Source: Marasmius tenuissimus (Eukaryota > Basidiomycota > Agaricomycetes > Agaricales > Marasmiaceae). Taken from it: 64,000 nt of DNA. The stretch is taken from assembly GCA_029532415.1 (NCBI GenBank), contig JAQOTA010000052.1, positions 3,472,001-3,536,000 on the forward strand. The letters are read 5' to 3'. Positions 10,661 through 23,035 of this stretch are shown here, piece after piece; position 1 is the first letter of the stretch; every line of letters begins with the position of its first letter. Position numbers and translations under genes: made by a program. The notes beneath the pieces were generated by a model, which saw only the letters and a list, made by a program, of their open reading frames with translations, made no database searches and was not told the DNA's origin.

Positions 10661-13600
10661 TCATACAAGGGGAGTCCGTGTCGAGCAAATCACTGATAAG
10701 AACAACCAAATTAGCACAATTCCTGGCCACCAAAACCGCGAACGTGGGATACACACCGTAAAGTAGGTTCTGATCGCTTGGTTCCTGTGAACGGGCTTGA
10801 AGTCCTGCTTCATCCTCTCCAACGTTGTTTCCCGACCTCCGGTGACGGTGCTCTCAATTTCGGACATGGCAGAGGTCGACTGGTAGTGATTGGGCGCTCG
10901 AGAACACACAAGATCAGCATCTGTAGAGCAAACGTCAGCGGCGCTCCGAGCAGAAAGAAGCCGAGACCCACATGCAACGGGAGTCGGAATCGATATAGTT
11001 CGAGTTGACCGAGCGAAGACGTGGCACAAGCCAAAGCAGAGGCTTTGCAGCGCGTCCGCCCTTTAGATATGGAACGTCAGCCGTTAACAATGACCTCCCG
11101 AGTCGGAAGAAGACCGAGGAACTCACGAGAACGCGTTATCGTCAGATAAGACGTGATAATGAGCGCTTCGGCTTGTACCCAGGAGCCCTCCGTGCGATTG
11201 AAGATAGAAATCAAATTCGAGAGGGTGAGTAATCTCCGTGTCGATGACCGTCCCCGAGGGACAGTTACCGCTCTTGTCCGCTTGCCTTGGAATATCGTTG
11301 GGGTCTTTTGGGAAGAAACGGAAATGATGGCGTTTCGCTACGATGATGAAAGTGATCTTGGGATTGATATTGAGCGCCTTGCAGGTCTTGCGGATGATGT
11401 CGAGCTCTACGAAGGGAATGAACATAAATGCCATATAAAAAGGGACGAAAAGGAAAGGCGTACCGAGGTCTTTGACTTTCTGGTACTGACCCTCGTCAAC
11501 ACCGTCTCGGAAGAACAGAAGTCTCACAGGTTGGGCGTTGGCTTTCTTCTCCACGTTCTTCCGATAGTCCATGTATTTCCCCAAGATGTTCCCCACCATT
11601 TCGGCTAAATCCTCGATAATTTCGAGACGGCTAGTCTGAACTCGACTTTCTGCGATGTATTTGGCCGCATCCGAGTCTACGTTGCCCACAACTGCGGTGT
11701 ATGACGGGAGGGTGGAACCGGGCGCAGGGTGCATAACGTCCGCGCCTGGCACAAGGCATGAGATATTGGAATACAGAGGGAAGGAGGATAAATGTAGAGA
11801 CGCACCCATGATGATTGTGGGACGCTGAGGATCGTTTAGCTCACCGGCGTGCTGCGAGTCGGGTTTGTGGTTGATACCACCAAGTTTGGGGTTCACCCTA
11901 TCACAATTAAAGTCAATTTCGCGAAACGAAGTCAAAGGCGCGACAACTTACTTCAGAGCAACGTTTGCCCAGTACTGTTGTTTCGCCCGCCTGCACTTGG
12001 ATAGCTGAAGACATTGGGTTGCAACACCCATCTCAACGTCACCAAAACTGAAAGGAAATGAGTTCATCACATCAAGGCCGGCAGAAAACCTCCTTACTGC
12101 TTTACTGCGCGATAGATATCGGTGTTGCTCGCGTCTGGAAGAACAACGACCAACAGATCGGGACCGAGGTTTTGCCCGTTCTTTCGAGCACATTGACCGC
12201 CGGCAACCTTCAACTCGGCGGATACGCCCCTTTGAGGGTTGGCATGATAGATCACCGGATCTGCTTCGGCGACTCTCATTCCTGCGGAACGACATGGCTT
12301 TAGTGCAAGCACGGCCTGACCTGTCGGGAGGAAGTACTCACCAACATTTTGAAGCTGCGTCCTCATTTCTGTGGCCATGCTTTGCACCGCCGGTAGGGGA
12401 AAGCGATTTGGTGATTCGAATACGATAATGCACCATCGATTGATAGGCTGGGGCTTGATAAAGGTGATGTCTCGTAGGTTCCACGAGCCATTCCGAGGAT
12501 CCTTAAATCGAGAGTTAACAGATGTTCATGAGGCAAAAAAAGAGGTATACGACGTACAACAGTTTGGAGTCGCTTATCTCTCCCATCGGAACGAGGGCCG
12601 TACTGGAGCCTAGGAGGGTTAATGACTCGAGCATTGATGCCGATGGGGAACGTGGGCGATGGCACCATCCCAAAGCTACGGACATATTCGGATTGACCAT
12701 GGGCGAGGAGCTAAAGCGCGAACGTCAATCAACAAGGTCGTGACGGCTCGCAGAGCCAAAGACATACATCTACGCCCTGCCTGATTTGCCTCATTCTTTC
12801 CTCAGGCCTGAGTTGACTGAACTCGACCATGGCTTTCGTCACCTCTGGTGGCATCTGCTTGCGAGCAATCTGCCCAGGAAGAACCTCCAAGAGCTCGAGA
12901 GGAACAGCTGCACCGGATGTAGTCTGGGTGGAAAAGACCGTGATTATCAATGTTTGGTGTCAGGAAGGACTGTAAGGAGGGATGGGAGCTGACCTGAGCG
13001 CAGATGACATCCGGGTATTGAAGTCGACGGTTATACGTCCTTTGGAAGTATCGCGCGACTGACGTGCGTGTGCCGTCCCTCAGGCTGAACTCCAGATCAG
13101 CTGCACTCAGAATCGTCAACTTCGCTATAGAGATGATCTTCTGAGTTCCGGTGGTAACCTGTCAAGAGGGCAGGGTCAATTGAGATCGATGAGCTGAACG
13201 CCAAGAATAATAACTAACTTTCACTCGAATACCAGAGATGAAACGCTGCAAACGAACTCGCTCGCGATCTGGAAAACCCCTGGATGGCGCAAGCCTCATC
13301 GGGTCGTTTGGATTCACAGTACTTCTTCCCGGTGGTGGAGAAATATAGCTCAAACAGAGTCTTAGCAAAGGCCCCGCTTGATAGAACATCCCGGTCGTAA
13401 TGTCCACGTTCAGGATCGTCTTCCCGATCGCAGGCCGGATACTCTGGAAGTACCCTCGTCCGAATTGAATACCCATCGTAGGAGCTGACAGCATATTGTT
13501 ACCAGCCAAAGGGAAGAACGATCGCGTATTGAAGGCATAGCCGCGATTGATGGGGTCCTGACGAATGGCGACGTTCATGGCCATCAAGGCAGTCAGGACA

Positions 13601-14699
13601 CTTTCGTCTTGGGATTGCTGTCCCTTGACAAAGCGACTCAAGACCTCAGGATTGATCTCAGCGGCCTTCGTAATTTTGATGCTATAAACTACAGGAGGTC
13701 GTGGTGGTGCCGAAGCTGAGGGAGGCGCCGCAGACGCTACGGGTACTGAGAACTAGATGGCATGAGTTAGGGTTCGACGTTTAAATAATCATGTTCACTA
13801 TGTGCAAGGCTCACGGTTTGTGTGTGTCCTCCTGAAAGATCGAGGGCGTGGGCGATGTACAAGTTCTTCCGGCCATCATACACCCCAGCTGGCTCGAACA
13901 CTGCTCTCGCTGTATCGCATTGGAGCTGCTTCACGAGTTGTTGCGTAAAACGGGCGGGGAAAGAATCGGTTTTGCCGCTTGGTCCGGTGATCGCGACTAA
14001 GTGTGTCGATTCGCTCCTCAGAAATCATCCGAAAGAGAGAAGAGAAGATGATGGACACATACCATCATAGTGGTACAGTTGTTCAGTAGGGGTCGAAATT
14101 TCAGTCGCGTTGACGAAAACCTCAAGTTTTCTTCCTGCTGAGCCAAACCCATTTGCAGGCCGTTTGACTCCAACAGTTGTCGTCGACGCTTGAAAAACGT
14201 GAGCAAAAGTCCAATTTACATTTCGAAGGGGAGCCTCGAGGTTCCATCACCGCGCGCGAATCGTTGTCCGACAAGAACGTCCAGTCCAACGATCGTAAGG
14301 CACAGACACAAGGATCAAGAGAAAAAATGAATGGAAAAAAGATTCATTGCCAAATCGCCACGCGCGAATACAAGAACACTCAATGAAAATGATACAAGGC
14401 ATACCTGAAGGTGCGACTGGGTCAACCACAAGGCGTGGAGTTGCAGCTTGCGGTGCGTTGCCTGGAGGTTGACCCCCTCGTCCTCCTTGTGGTGGACCAC
14501 CTCTGCCTCTTCCTCCACCTCTTGCCCCCCAAGCGCCCCCACCCCCTTGTGCAGGTGCAGGCCCGCCTCTGCCTCTGCCTCTTCCTCTTCCTGAACCGGA
14601 AGACGTTGCAGGCGATGCGGGAGCACTGGGGGGTGGTGCTGAGGATTGAGAAGGAGGTTGGTTACGAGATGAGCCACCACGAGATTGGCGAGGAGGCAT
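10661..14699 (-). CDS. AGO: Argonaute protein (small-RNA-guided slicer of RNA silencing)
   Basis: A multi-exon minus-strand gene starts at 14699 and ends between about 10730 and 10661. Order: an N-terminal Gly/Arg-rich region (GRGRGRGRGG, about residues 35-80); N domain (VGVKRPANGFGSAGRKLEVF); linker and PAZ-flanking region (IQFGRGYFQSIRPAIGKTIL); PAZ; Mid (NGSWNLRDITF); and PIWI. In PIWI, spliced segments read INHKPD, PTIIMGADVMHPAPG, YTAVVGNVD, LLFFRDGVDEGQ, TFIIVAKRHHFRFFP, SGNCPSGTVID, FDFYLQSHGGLLGTSRSAHYH and LCHVFARSTRTISIPTPV. The catalytic Asp (GAD), Asp (FRDG) and final His (SAHY) are present, and a glutamate-finger candidate follows SRVQTSRLE, so slicing is likely. Introns inside PIWI include 11809-11752 and 11126 onward. 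The last exon is uncertain: the protein may end soon after IRTYFT by a short intron or read on to 10661. Confidence 0.93.
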
Positions 14700-15498
14700 C
14701 TTGAAGTTGAAGGTTGTAGAGATAAGCTGTAAGTAGGTACTAGATTGTGATGGTGGTATGAGAAGAAGAGCAATCTTGGAGCACGGCTTTTAAACGGATT
14801 CTCACTGTCCCACGTGATGATTCAACATGCTCAGGCTTCGACAGGCCCGATAGTACATACTGCGGTCAGTTGATACAGTAGAAGCGTCCAACGGAGGAAA
14901 GTAAAAGCGAACCTGGCCAGAAAAGTCAATGCGAGGTCATTGCGCAAGCTGCGATCAGCTGCGCTTTGTCCCGCGGGTAACATGTCATTGATGTCATTAC
15001 AGTAATAAAACTTGACAAATTAGAATTTAGAAAAGACGAGTACTCGTCTACCCGAGGCATCGACTGCAGCCAAGCGAGAACTAATCAAGGAGAGGTTGTT
15101 GAACGAGAGCTGAGGCATCTGATCCATGATGCGAAGTCAGCATCTAAACTTCAAGAAAAAAAGGGTTCGGGGCGATAATTACATTAACGTAGTTGGATTG
15201 AGGGCATTTACAGCGGGTTTGGTTATCTGCTATTCAACCGCAGCGTAGGCAAGACAATGAAAGCACCTGATCGAATCCGTCACACCGAAGTTTGTTCAAG
15301 CTGCGGTGGTGACTGGAGAATGCTAAGTATACCCCACCCTGAAAGGCGAGGGGCGCCTGTGGGTCCATTGCGCAAGCTTCATGCTCGTACTCGTGGTGCC
15401 AAATCCACTACTGAAGTCTGCAAGGTGAAGACCGTTGAGAAGCGACTCAGGAATGCAGACTCGACAAATGCTCACCTGTCCCACTTTTCTCGCAAGCT
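14700..15498. other. Upstream region of Argonaute; no recognisable gene
   Basis: This stretch lies between the Argonaute start (14699, minus) and the 3' end of the next minus-strand gene (15499). It should hold the Argonaute promoter and the terminator of the upstream gene. No convincing TATA box or coding exon was seen. Confidence 0.4.
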
Positions 15499-16354
15499 CT
15501 ACCCAATGAGCTCGTAGCCTCTCCCTTTCGGAGGCGGAGGCTTGCCAGGGTCATCCTTGAAAGCCTTCACCAGAGCTGCCACCCTCTCATCTGCTTCCAC
15601 TGCCACGTCTGTAATGACCTCGTATAACGCTTCCCTCATGACCTTCACCACACTCTGAAACGACTCCAGGGGCTGATCCTTGATCCCTTGTACGAGGTGA
15701 TGTACCTCTGTTGCCGCTTCTTTCATCCGTACGTGTACTCTCTCTTTCAGCTGCCCTGAAGTCTCGTCATCGAGGTTCACCAGGTGGTCGAAGAAGTGAT
15801 CCACGGTGTCCTCGTCTGCTTCTTGTGCTGTTAGGAGGAATGGCGTAGATAGAGAACGAAAATATTCTGCTGTTTGTCGGTAATCCGAGAAGTCCACCAA
15901 GTTGTAGTCCTCGTAAACGACGCGCTGAACTTGAAGCATGGCAACAAGTTGGTAGATGAGGTCTTGAAGGTCTTCCATGACTTCTAGCGCAGATATACTG
16001 ACCAGCACAAGACAGGAGCCAATCAAAGCTATCAACGTAAGGTCAGTCTTCCGCGAAGTGATGAACGGTAAGTTCATTGTTCAACTCACTGTAAACTGCA
16101 CCGCGAATTTTCGACCGAGGTGTGCCATCCTTGCGATACCAAGCTCTCTGTGCTAATCGGGATGCGAGACTCGGTTGAAAAGCCCTCGCCGTCGTATGAA
16201 ATGTCGACCGTCGTCCAACATTTTGGAAGGTGAGATTGCTGTTGTTCAGCACGTCACGACGGCATTGAAGGAGTGACGATGTCGTGGGTGCTTTTGATAG
16301 CCTTGCAGTTGCAGTCAGAGCAGAGCGTATCGAGGAGGCCCTTGCGACTATCAT
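15499..16354 (-). CDS. Predicted mitochondrial single-pass membrane protein, unknown function
   Basis: Two exons (16354-16090 and 16028-15499), joined across a GTGAGT...TAG intron, give 264 residues. The N terminus is rich in Arg, Ser, Thr and Ala without acids (MIVARASSIRSALTATARLS, then RRSTFHTTARAF), as expected for a mitochondrial targeting sequence. A hydrophobic segment (LIGSCLVLVSISAL) follows directly at the splice join, and then a long acidic, helical region to a C terminus ending GKPPPPKGRGYELIG. This suggests an inner-membrane protein with a soluble helical domain. I do not recognise the family. The gene is transcribed divergently from the DUF726 gene across a 204-bp intergenic region. 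Confidence 0.7.
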
Positions 16355-16558
16355 GAATGTCGCGAAGAGACAAATTCACGGTGTCGAGAGAACCGAGCTC
16401 GTCGTCGACAGTGACGAGGAAAAGAATGGATGATGAATGATTATGTAAATGTTGTCTGCTCGGTGGACCCGGACCGCTCGGCACCGGCATCCCCGCCTCG
16501 GGCGGATCGCCGAGCACTTTCTTACTCGTACCACTTCATACCATCGTATCGTTACTCG
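16355..16558. promoter_or_regulatory. Shared divergent promoter region
   Basis: Only 204 bp separate the start of the mitochondrial protein gene (minus) from the chosen ATG of the DUF726 gene (plus), so both promoters must lie in or near this segment. No clear TATA box is seen in either direction. An in-frame ATG at 16430 could lengthen the plus-strand protein by 43 residues, but that extension looks like untranslated leader. Confidence 0.45.
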
Positions 16559-19500
16559 ATGCCAGTGACGACGACGAAAGCTCCCGAGAAGAACGTCTTT
16601 GACTTCGACGACGATGACGATGAAGGCTGGCAGGACATGCCCGTCGTCCGCGAAGACACCATCCGAGGCGGTCTCGACGAGGAAGACCAGAAGAAATATC
16701 ACTACGTTACCCCATCGAATAACAAAGCTAAAACAGCAGCCAACGCTACGGGGAATCTCATCGATTTTGATGATCTCGGTAACGAATGGCGGTCTAAAGG
16801 ATCTGGAGACGTCGCGATGGAGAACGAATACACAAGGCTGAGAGGTGTCGAGGAAGATGAGTCGGACGAGGTGCATCTGCGGACCAAATATCTCTTCGAC
16901 GAGGACAAGGCGATGACGCCGCTCAGCCAGATGCAGGCGACGAAGAACTTGCTCACAGAGGGGCAGAGGATCGCTTATGTGGGACTATGTGCGTTGACGT
17001 GTAGGGAAATGGCGAAGAAGCTGAAGGATGCCAATAGGAAGGAACTGAAGCACGCAGCTGGGAATATGGAGATATGGTCGATGAAGATCATGGCCAGGAT
17101 ATACTACCATATGGAACTCGAGACTCAAGGTAAAGCTTTCATTTGCTTCGTATTCAAGACCGCTTAAAACATTGCAGAACAGAAAATGATTGAGAGCCTT
17201 GGAGAGCACGGCGTCGAGGCTATGGATCTTGTACCGGCTCTCATGACGACCCATACGATCTCAAATCCAGAGTACGACCCAGAAGAGGCCAGGAGAAAGC
17301 GAGAGGAGGATGCAGAACGGGCAGCAGAGGAAGAGGCAGCTGCAGCGGAAGAGCCCGACGATATTACAGACTCAGAATCGATATCTGGGCAGACAATCGT
17401 TGCAGAGTCACCTTCAATACCTCCCTCCACCCCGACAACCGCCAAGGTCTTCCAAACGACCGCTCGTGTGCTGGAAGATACCTCGACGTCCGCCATTCCA
17501 GGTGTATCGACCACGTTGTCTGCTGCGGACGAGAAAGTCACGCTGGACATCCGGTGGACAGTTCTTTGCGACCTGTTTCTCATTCTCATCGCAGACAGCG
17601 TTTATGACGCTCGCTCGCGCGTTCTCCTCGAATCAGTAGCTCTCAAACTGGGATTAGGGTGGCTAGACGTTGTTCGGTTTGAAAGTCGGGTCACAGAAGC
17701 GCTCGAGATCCAGGAGGGAGTCGAAAAGATGGAGAACCAGGATATTATTGACGGGAGGATGAAGTCTGCGCGGAAAAAACGTTACATGATGATGGGCCTT
17801 GCAACACTCGGTGGTGGGCTTGTTATCGGATTATCCGCAGGCTTGCTAGCTCCGGTTATTGGTGTGGGCCTGGGTACAGCATTTGGTACTATCGGTATCA
17901 CAGGCGCTTCCTCGTTCTTGGCTGGGGCGGGTGGTGCCGCAGTCATCACGACCGGTGGTGTACTGACTGGGTCGGGTATCGCGGCGAGGGGAATGGCGAA
18001 TCGGACACAACAGGTTCGGCAGTTTGACATTCTGCCTCTACACAATAACAAGAGGGTTAGTTGTATCCTTACTGTTCCTGGGTGCGTTCAACATGTTTGG
18101 TGCCGTCCCAAACGATGTTAACCTTTTTCGATCAGTTTCCTCAACGGCAATCTCGACGACCCACGTCTACCGTTTAGCGTACTGGATCCAGTAGTCGGGG
18201 ACGTGTACAGTGTTCTGTGGGAACCAGAGATGATCCGAGAGACGGGAAGTGCGATTAGGATCCTTACGGGCGAGGTCCTTACGCAGGTTGGACAAGCTGT
18301 CTTGCAAGCCACAGTGATGGCTACGCTCATGACAGCCTTGCAATGGCCCATCAGTACGTCTATGCCGTTTCCCCCCGAAATCGTTCTAATCCGCTATTCA
18401 GTCCTAACGAAGCTCGGGTATCTCATCGATAACCCCTGGAATAACGCGCTGGACCGAGCCAAGGCGGCTGGTAGCGTCCTCGCCGACGTTCTCCTCCACC
18501 GGAATCTCGGTGTCCGACCTGTGACACTTATAGGATTCTCCCTCGGTGCCCGAGTTATCTTTTACGCTCTCCTCGAGCTCGCCAAACACAAGGCACATGG
18601 TATTGTCCAAGATGTCTTCCTGATGGGTGCCACTATCTCTGTCTCGCAGAAGATGTGGAATGAAACGAGGAGTGTGGTATCGGGACGATATGTTAACGCG
18701 TATGCGAGGAACGATTGGGTTTTGAACTACCTCTTCCGTGCGACGAGTGGTGGTGTCGGGACTGTTGCCGGGCTGAGACCCATCGAAGGCGTTAATGGCT
18801 TGGAGAATGTGGATGTGACGGATAAGATTGCGGGGCATATGAGCTACAGGACGTTCATGCCGTTGATCTTGGATCAGCTTGGGTTCCCGGTGTTTGCAGA
18901 TTATTTCGATGAGCCTGAGGTGCATCATCTGTATCATCTGCCTGGTTCAGCCGCTCATGGTCTCTTTTTTTTTCGTGCAGGATCCGGACTTCGAAGGCGA
19001 CCGCGTAGTCGTGCAGGAGAAAGAAGAGCAAACTAAGAAGGGGTGGTTTTCAAAGAAGAAGAAACCTTCTCCACCTCAAAACGTGCAGCGACCGCCGTCA
19101 ACGTCCAGCTTTTCGTTCAACAAGAAACAACCATCAGATGGGAGGAACAGCCTTGATACCGTCGTCGATGAAGATCTGCCACCTCGAGTTGAGAGCCCTG
19201 CGAGCCTCCCGCCTTCTGATGGAACACAAACACCATCCGAGACTGGACCCGCAGCCACCATTCCAAAACATGCAGGATTCAATTTCTCTGCCATGAGGGA
19301 TGTGATTGGAGACTCTGAAAGGGACCCCGAGGAGCTGAAAATGCCCGTACCGACTACTGCTTCCGGTCCCAGTCAGATTCCTTCAATAGCCGCGATCCAC
19401 GTTCCTCCGCCCACGAATCGGACAGAATCTGCGCCGATACGTGGCCCTCCTACACCACCGTCTCCTCGAACGCGGTCTGTCTCTGGGCAGGGTATTGTTG

Positions 19501-20204
19501 GTGCTCCTGCGGAGGATCCTTTTACCTCTGCAATGACATCGTCGATGAGGTCCATGTCATTCTCTGAAGGTTTTGACCGTGACGAGGAAGAGGAAGAAGA
19601 CGATGTTGGATCTCCTCCACCTCCGCCTCTTCCGCAGAAGAATATTTTGCCTTCGGCATCAACCTCGTTTTCGCGATCTCCTGGTACATCACCACCTATC
19701 GGTTATCAACCTTCGCCCGCTTTGTCATTTGGAGGTAGCGATGGATCTATGTGGTCGTCTGGTCCTTCTACTTCGATGATTCAGTCGCCATTGGGTACAG
19801 ATGCGGATGCGGAAATGGGCTTCGGTTTGGGTACAGGTCTTGGCTACAGCAACCCCTCATTCTCCGCCAGAACACCTGGGTTGTCCTTTGGTGGTGCAGA
19901 TGGCTCTATCACATCACCGTCAACTCATAATCCTTTTCCCTCGAGTTCGACAAGACTACCAAGGGCGATGGATACTGGGTTGTCTTTTGGTGGTTCCGAT
20001 CGTTCGGTAACTTCCCCGCCCTTGAGTAATCCTTTCACTTCGGGGCTATCTTTTGGTGGTGCGGACGGGTCCATAACGAGTTCATTCGGGGGAGCTGGGT
20101 TAGGATCGAAGCCTACTGATTCGTGGACGATACCTAGCGACGTTGGTGCGGGAAAGAAGAAGTCGTCTGGGAATTCAAGTTACTATTCAAATCCTTGGTC
20201 GTAG
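16559..20204 (+). CDS. DUF726 / TMCO4-like alpha/beta-hydrolase membrane protein
   Basis: Five exons join in frame (16559-17129, 17178-18081, 18136-18353, 18402-18919, 18981-20204), giving 1,144 residues. An acidic N terminus (DFDDDDDEGWQDMP) and helical region precede hydrophobic glycine-rich membrane segments (GLATLGGGLVIGLSAGLLAP, GTAFGTIGITGASSFLAGAG). A hydrolase domain follows, with the nucleophile elbow GFSLGAR and the conserved VTDKIAGHMSYR near its end. This is the layout of Pfam DUF726 (human TMCO4, yeast Mil1-like), proteins thought to act on membranes with lipase-like folds. The C-terminal ~400 residues are low-complexity Ser/Pro/Gly, with four copies of an LSFGG(A/S)D(G/R)S unit. 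The start at 16559 was chosen because the acidic patch begins there. Catalytic activity is inferred from the elbow only. Confidence 0.85.
19722..20075 (+). repeat. Four dispersed LSFGGxDxS repeats in the DUF726 protein tail
   Basis: The coding units start at 19722, 19881, 19980 and 20046 and read LSFGGSDGSM, LSFGGADGSI, LSFGGSDRSV and LSFGGADGSI, each followed by Ser-rich linkers. The spacing (159, 99 and 66 nt) is always a multiple of three. Such units suggest repeated short linear motifs for binding a partner. Confidence 0.8.
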
Positions 20205-22079
20205 ATGACGGTGGATGTAGAGCTTCGATAGGTCCATCTGAGGTTTTTGAGTTTGGCTGTTTTCCCTTCCTCATTGCACTGCGTTTTTCTTACCTATTGC
20301 TTTTCACATAAATGTACCACTTACACTTCTTAATGAGCGTTCATTCGCGATTGAGCGCTCTGTCACCCGCCTATATCTCTATACCACACCTGCGTTGTGC
20401 GTTGCAGCATTTACATCTGGATTTTGATACATATTTCAACATAGTAGACTGTATAGCATTGACCTTTGTCCTCCCTCTCACGACTTCTGAGTCCTCTCCG
20501 TGGGGTCCGGAGGTTATGGGTCAAAAAAGTCATGTGACCGGGCTGCCCGTCAACTCCGAGTCCATGTTCCGATTGAAATTTGCAAACCCTCACCAGCCTC
20601 TCACCGCGTATTTACCACGAGACTCAGCCCACGAGACTCAGCCCAGGCTTCTGACTCGCTAGATCGCCCTCTTTGGGGCAGGATCTCCACTGCGTCGCCA
20701 TCAAGAGAAAATTTCGGAGCTCTCGTATGGAATCGAGACAAGTCCTTTCTTCCCTATTGCTTCCGACGCAAAATTCTCTAATATTGTAGGCTTCACTTTC
20801 GCGTATGAATGCCCCCAACATTCAACGTGAATTACGGCCCATCTGGTCTTCAGCCCTCATGAGCACCTGTTCGAGGATATTTGACCCCTTGGTCGTCATG
20901 TGTACTTGGCACTCTTCAGTCTTTTTTCGCCGTTCTGCACCCGGACATCTGGGGTGCGCGAAAGTAGGCCCGTGGTATAGGTTCAAATCGGCGACCAACC
21001 CAGCTCTACAGCCTCTACTCGATACAGATACTGCGGATCTTTGACTGGACTCCAATGGAGAATCGCGACGTACACTATTGGTTGCCATGCTCAATTCTGT
21101 TCACCGAAACGACCGAACAGGTGGTGAAGGCAGGAGAGGCTTCAGCCTTTTGTTTCTTGCCACCCTCGAATACTAGCCAAAGCTCTCGCAGGGGCTCTTA
21201 GAATCTAGATCAGTTGATTCAGGTCGACATTCGTCTGCTTCCTGTTTCGAGCATGTGCAAGGTGCGTTTTGGATCTCTCTCAGTCGATACCGCTGTTTAC
21301 AATACCCGATACTAAATTGTTGGACAAGCTGCTGAAGGCATGTGTTAAGCTTGCGCAGGACATCGGGCAAATCGAATGGTCAGCCACAGAGTTAGAAAGG
21401 CGAACAGAGGGCCCTGGTTCGAGTTACCCACTCCTTCATGGTGTAGACCTCAGTTAGTATCACCTAGTAACGATGACGATAGGTTGTTGGCCCGTCATCC
21501 AATGCGTTCAGGATGCAACTGACGGGTAGTCGTTACCAGAACATCGACCAGCATAGAAATGGCACCCCGTACAGTCTTGCCTCGGGCTACATCAGTCGGA
21601 TACACTACGATCGGGAGCAATTCTCCTACGAGAGAACCGATGACTCAGGAAAGTTGGACGCCATCGAGGACAGGTCTGTATCCTTGTGGTTTTTCTGGGC
21701 GCGGGTGCAGTTCTTGACCATTCTTTCCTCTACTTGGACATAACCCCTGTCATGCCGGGCCAATTCCTACCCGCCGTATGAAAAAATAAATCGTGCCGCC
21801 AGCCGTGGTATGAATGGGCGGGTGCAATCTATGTCGTGACGTGAGTGGTTGGCGGTCAACTCTTCATACAACGGGTGGCTAAGAGGCTGGAGTGGTTGAA
21901 TGAAATTGGACTTTCGCCTCCATGAGAACCGTCGTAGCGAGGTACAATCATATGAAGTATTCACGAGACGCTCCAACCATATCGCTCCCCACATCTCATG
22001 ATGACCTAGCACTCTCATTGGCCCGCCATCTTTATGCCACAACTCGAATGTCCGGTAACCCATAACCAGATCCTTGGGG
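20205..22079. other. Intergenic, no recognisable gene
   Basis: This stretch lies between the DUF726 gene and the cutinase promoter. Open frames here are short, overlap on both strands and show no domain or splice pattern. Confidence 0.45.
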
Positions 22080-22089
22080 TATATAAAGG
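22080..22089 (+). promoter_or_regulatory. TATA box of the cutinase gene
   Basis: TATATAAAGG lies 78 bp before the cutinase ATG at 22158. It is a strong consensus box, as is common for inducible secreted enzymes. Confidence 0.7.
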
Positions 22090-22157
22090 GCCACTGAGCA
22101 AATAATTCTTCAAGGTGCTCTCAGGTGCTCCAATACCTTTCAGTCCTAACCATCTAA

Positions 22158-23035
22158 ATGGCTCCCGCATTCCGTCTCGTCGTTGCAGCATTGGCTCTTG
22201 CCACCGCCGTCTTTGCAGCTCCTCTGGAGGAGCGCCAGTCCGGCTGTGCTGATGTTATGGTAGAGAACTCTGTCTCCCACCATGGCACATCCATACTGAC
22301 TCTGTTAAAGCTATTTTTCGCTCGTGGCACAACTGAGACAGCCCCCATCGGTCTCCCCGGAGGCGTCGGGGCCACTCTTCGAGCCAGCCTCAGTTCTCGC
22401 CTTGGCGGCCGCTCTTTGTCTTTCCAAGGGGTCGACTACCCTGCCAATATCGCGGGTTTCCTCGCCGGCGGTGACCCCGCAGGCTCTCGTACTATGGCGG
22501 CTGACGTGCGTGTCGCGACTCGGGTTCATTCTTCTGCCTAAAGTCACACTTCGTCCAGATTACCGGCGCGGCGAACTCCTGCCCCAATGTGAGTAATATT
22601 CCTTGTGCCTCTAACTCGGGCACTAAAAGTTACTTCGTAGGCGAAAATCGTGTCCGTTGGGTACAGCCAGGGTGCACAGCTTGTCCACAACTCCGCGAAG
22701 ATGCTCACAAGCGCCGTCACCAGCCGCGTCAACGCTGTTGTTACCTTCGTGAGTTAGGATTTTCACCCTGCTTATTCGATTAAGCTGAGACAGCATTTAC
22801 TAGGGTGACCCATTCCAGAACGAACCTGTGGGCAATATTCCCTCGAGCAACGTTCGGGTCGTCTGCCACACCGGCGACAATATCTGCGAAGGAGGTAACC
22901 TCGTCCTTGCCCCACACCTGTATGTCTTTCGATATTGCCTGTAATGATCCCACCACTGAAATAATGATATCATCACACAGTACTTATCAGCGAGACGTAC
23001 CGTCTGCTGCTGATTTTATAGTCAGCAAAGTTTAG
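22158..23035 (+). CDS. Cutinase (carbohydrate esterase family 5)
   Basis: Six exons join in frame (22158-22259, 22311-22505, 22559-22588, 22641-22748, 22804-22919, 22981-23035), giving 201 residues, slightly short of the usual ~210-230. A signal peptide (about residues 1-20) and a short pro-segment ending near EERQ are followed by the cutinase core: FARGTTE, GVDYPANIAGFLAGGDPAGS, the nucleophile elbow GYSQG (Ser118), VTFGDPFQNEPVG, TGDNIC (Asp170) and APH (His183), making the Ser-Asp-His triad. Cys30/Cys107 and Cys166/Cys173 match the two conserved disulphides. The enzyme should be secreted and cleave cutin-like polyester or short acyl esters. Introns are 51-60 nt and all have GT-AG ends. No lesion was seen. 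Confidence 0.93.

Noticed and set aside
16430..16558. N-terminal extension of the DUF726 protein
   Set aside because: The 43 extra residues look like translated leader and would crowd the divergent promoter. The acidic start after 16559 is more natural.
18404..18937. 177-codon minus-strand open frame
   Set aside because: Antisense shadow of the DUF726 hydrolase exon that contains GFSLGAR.
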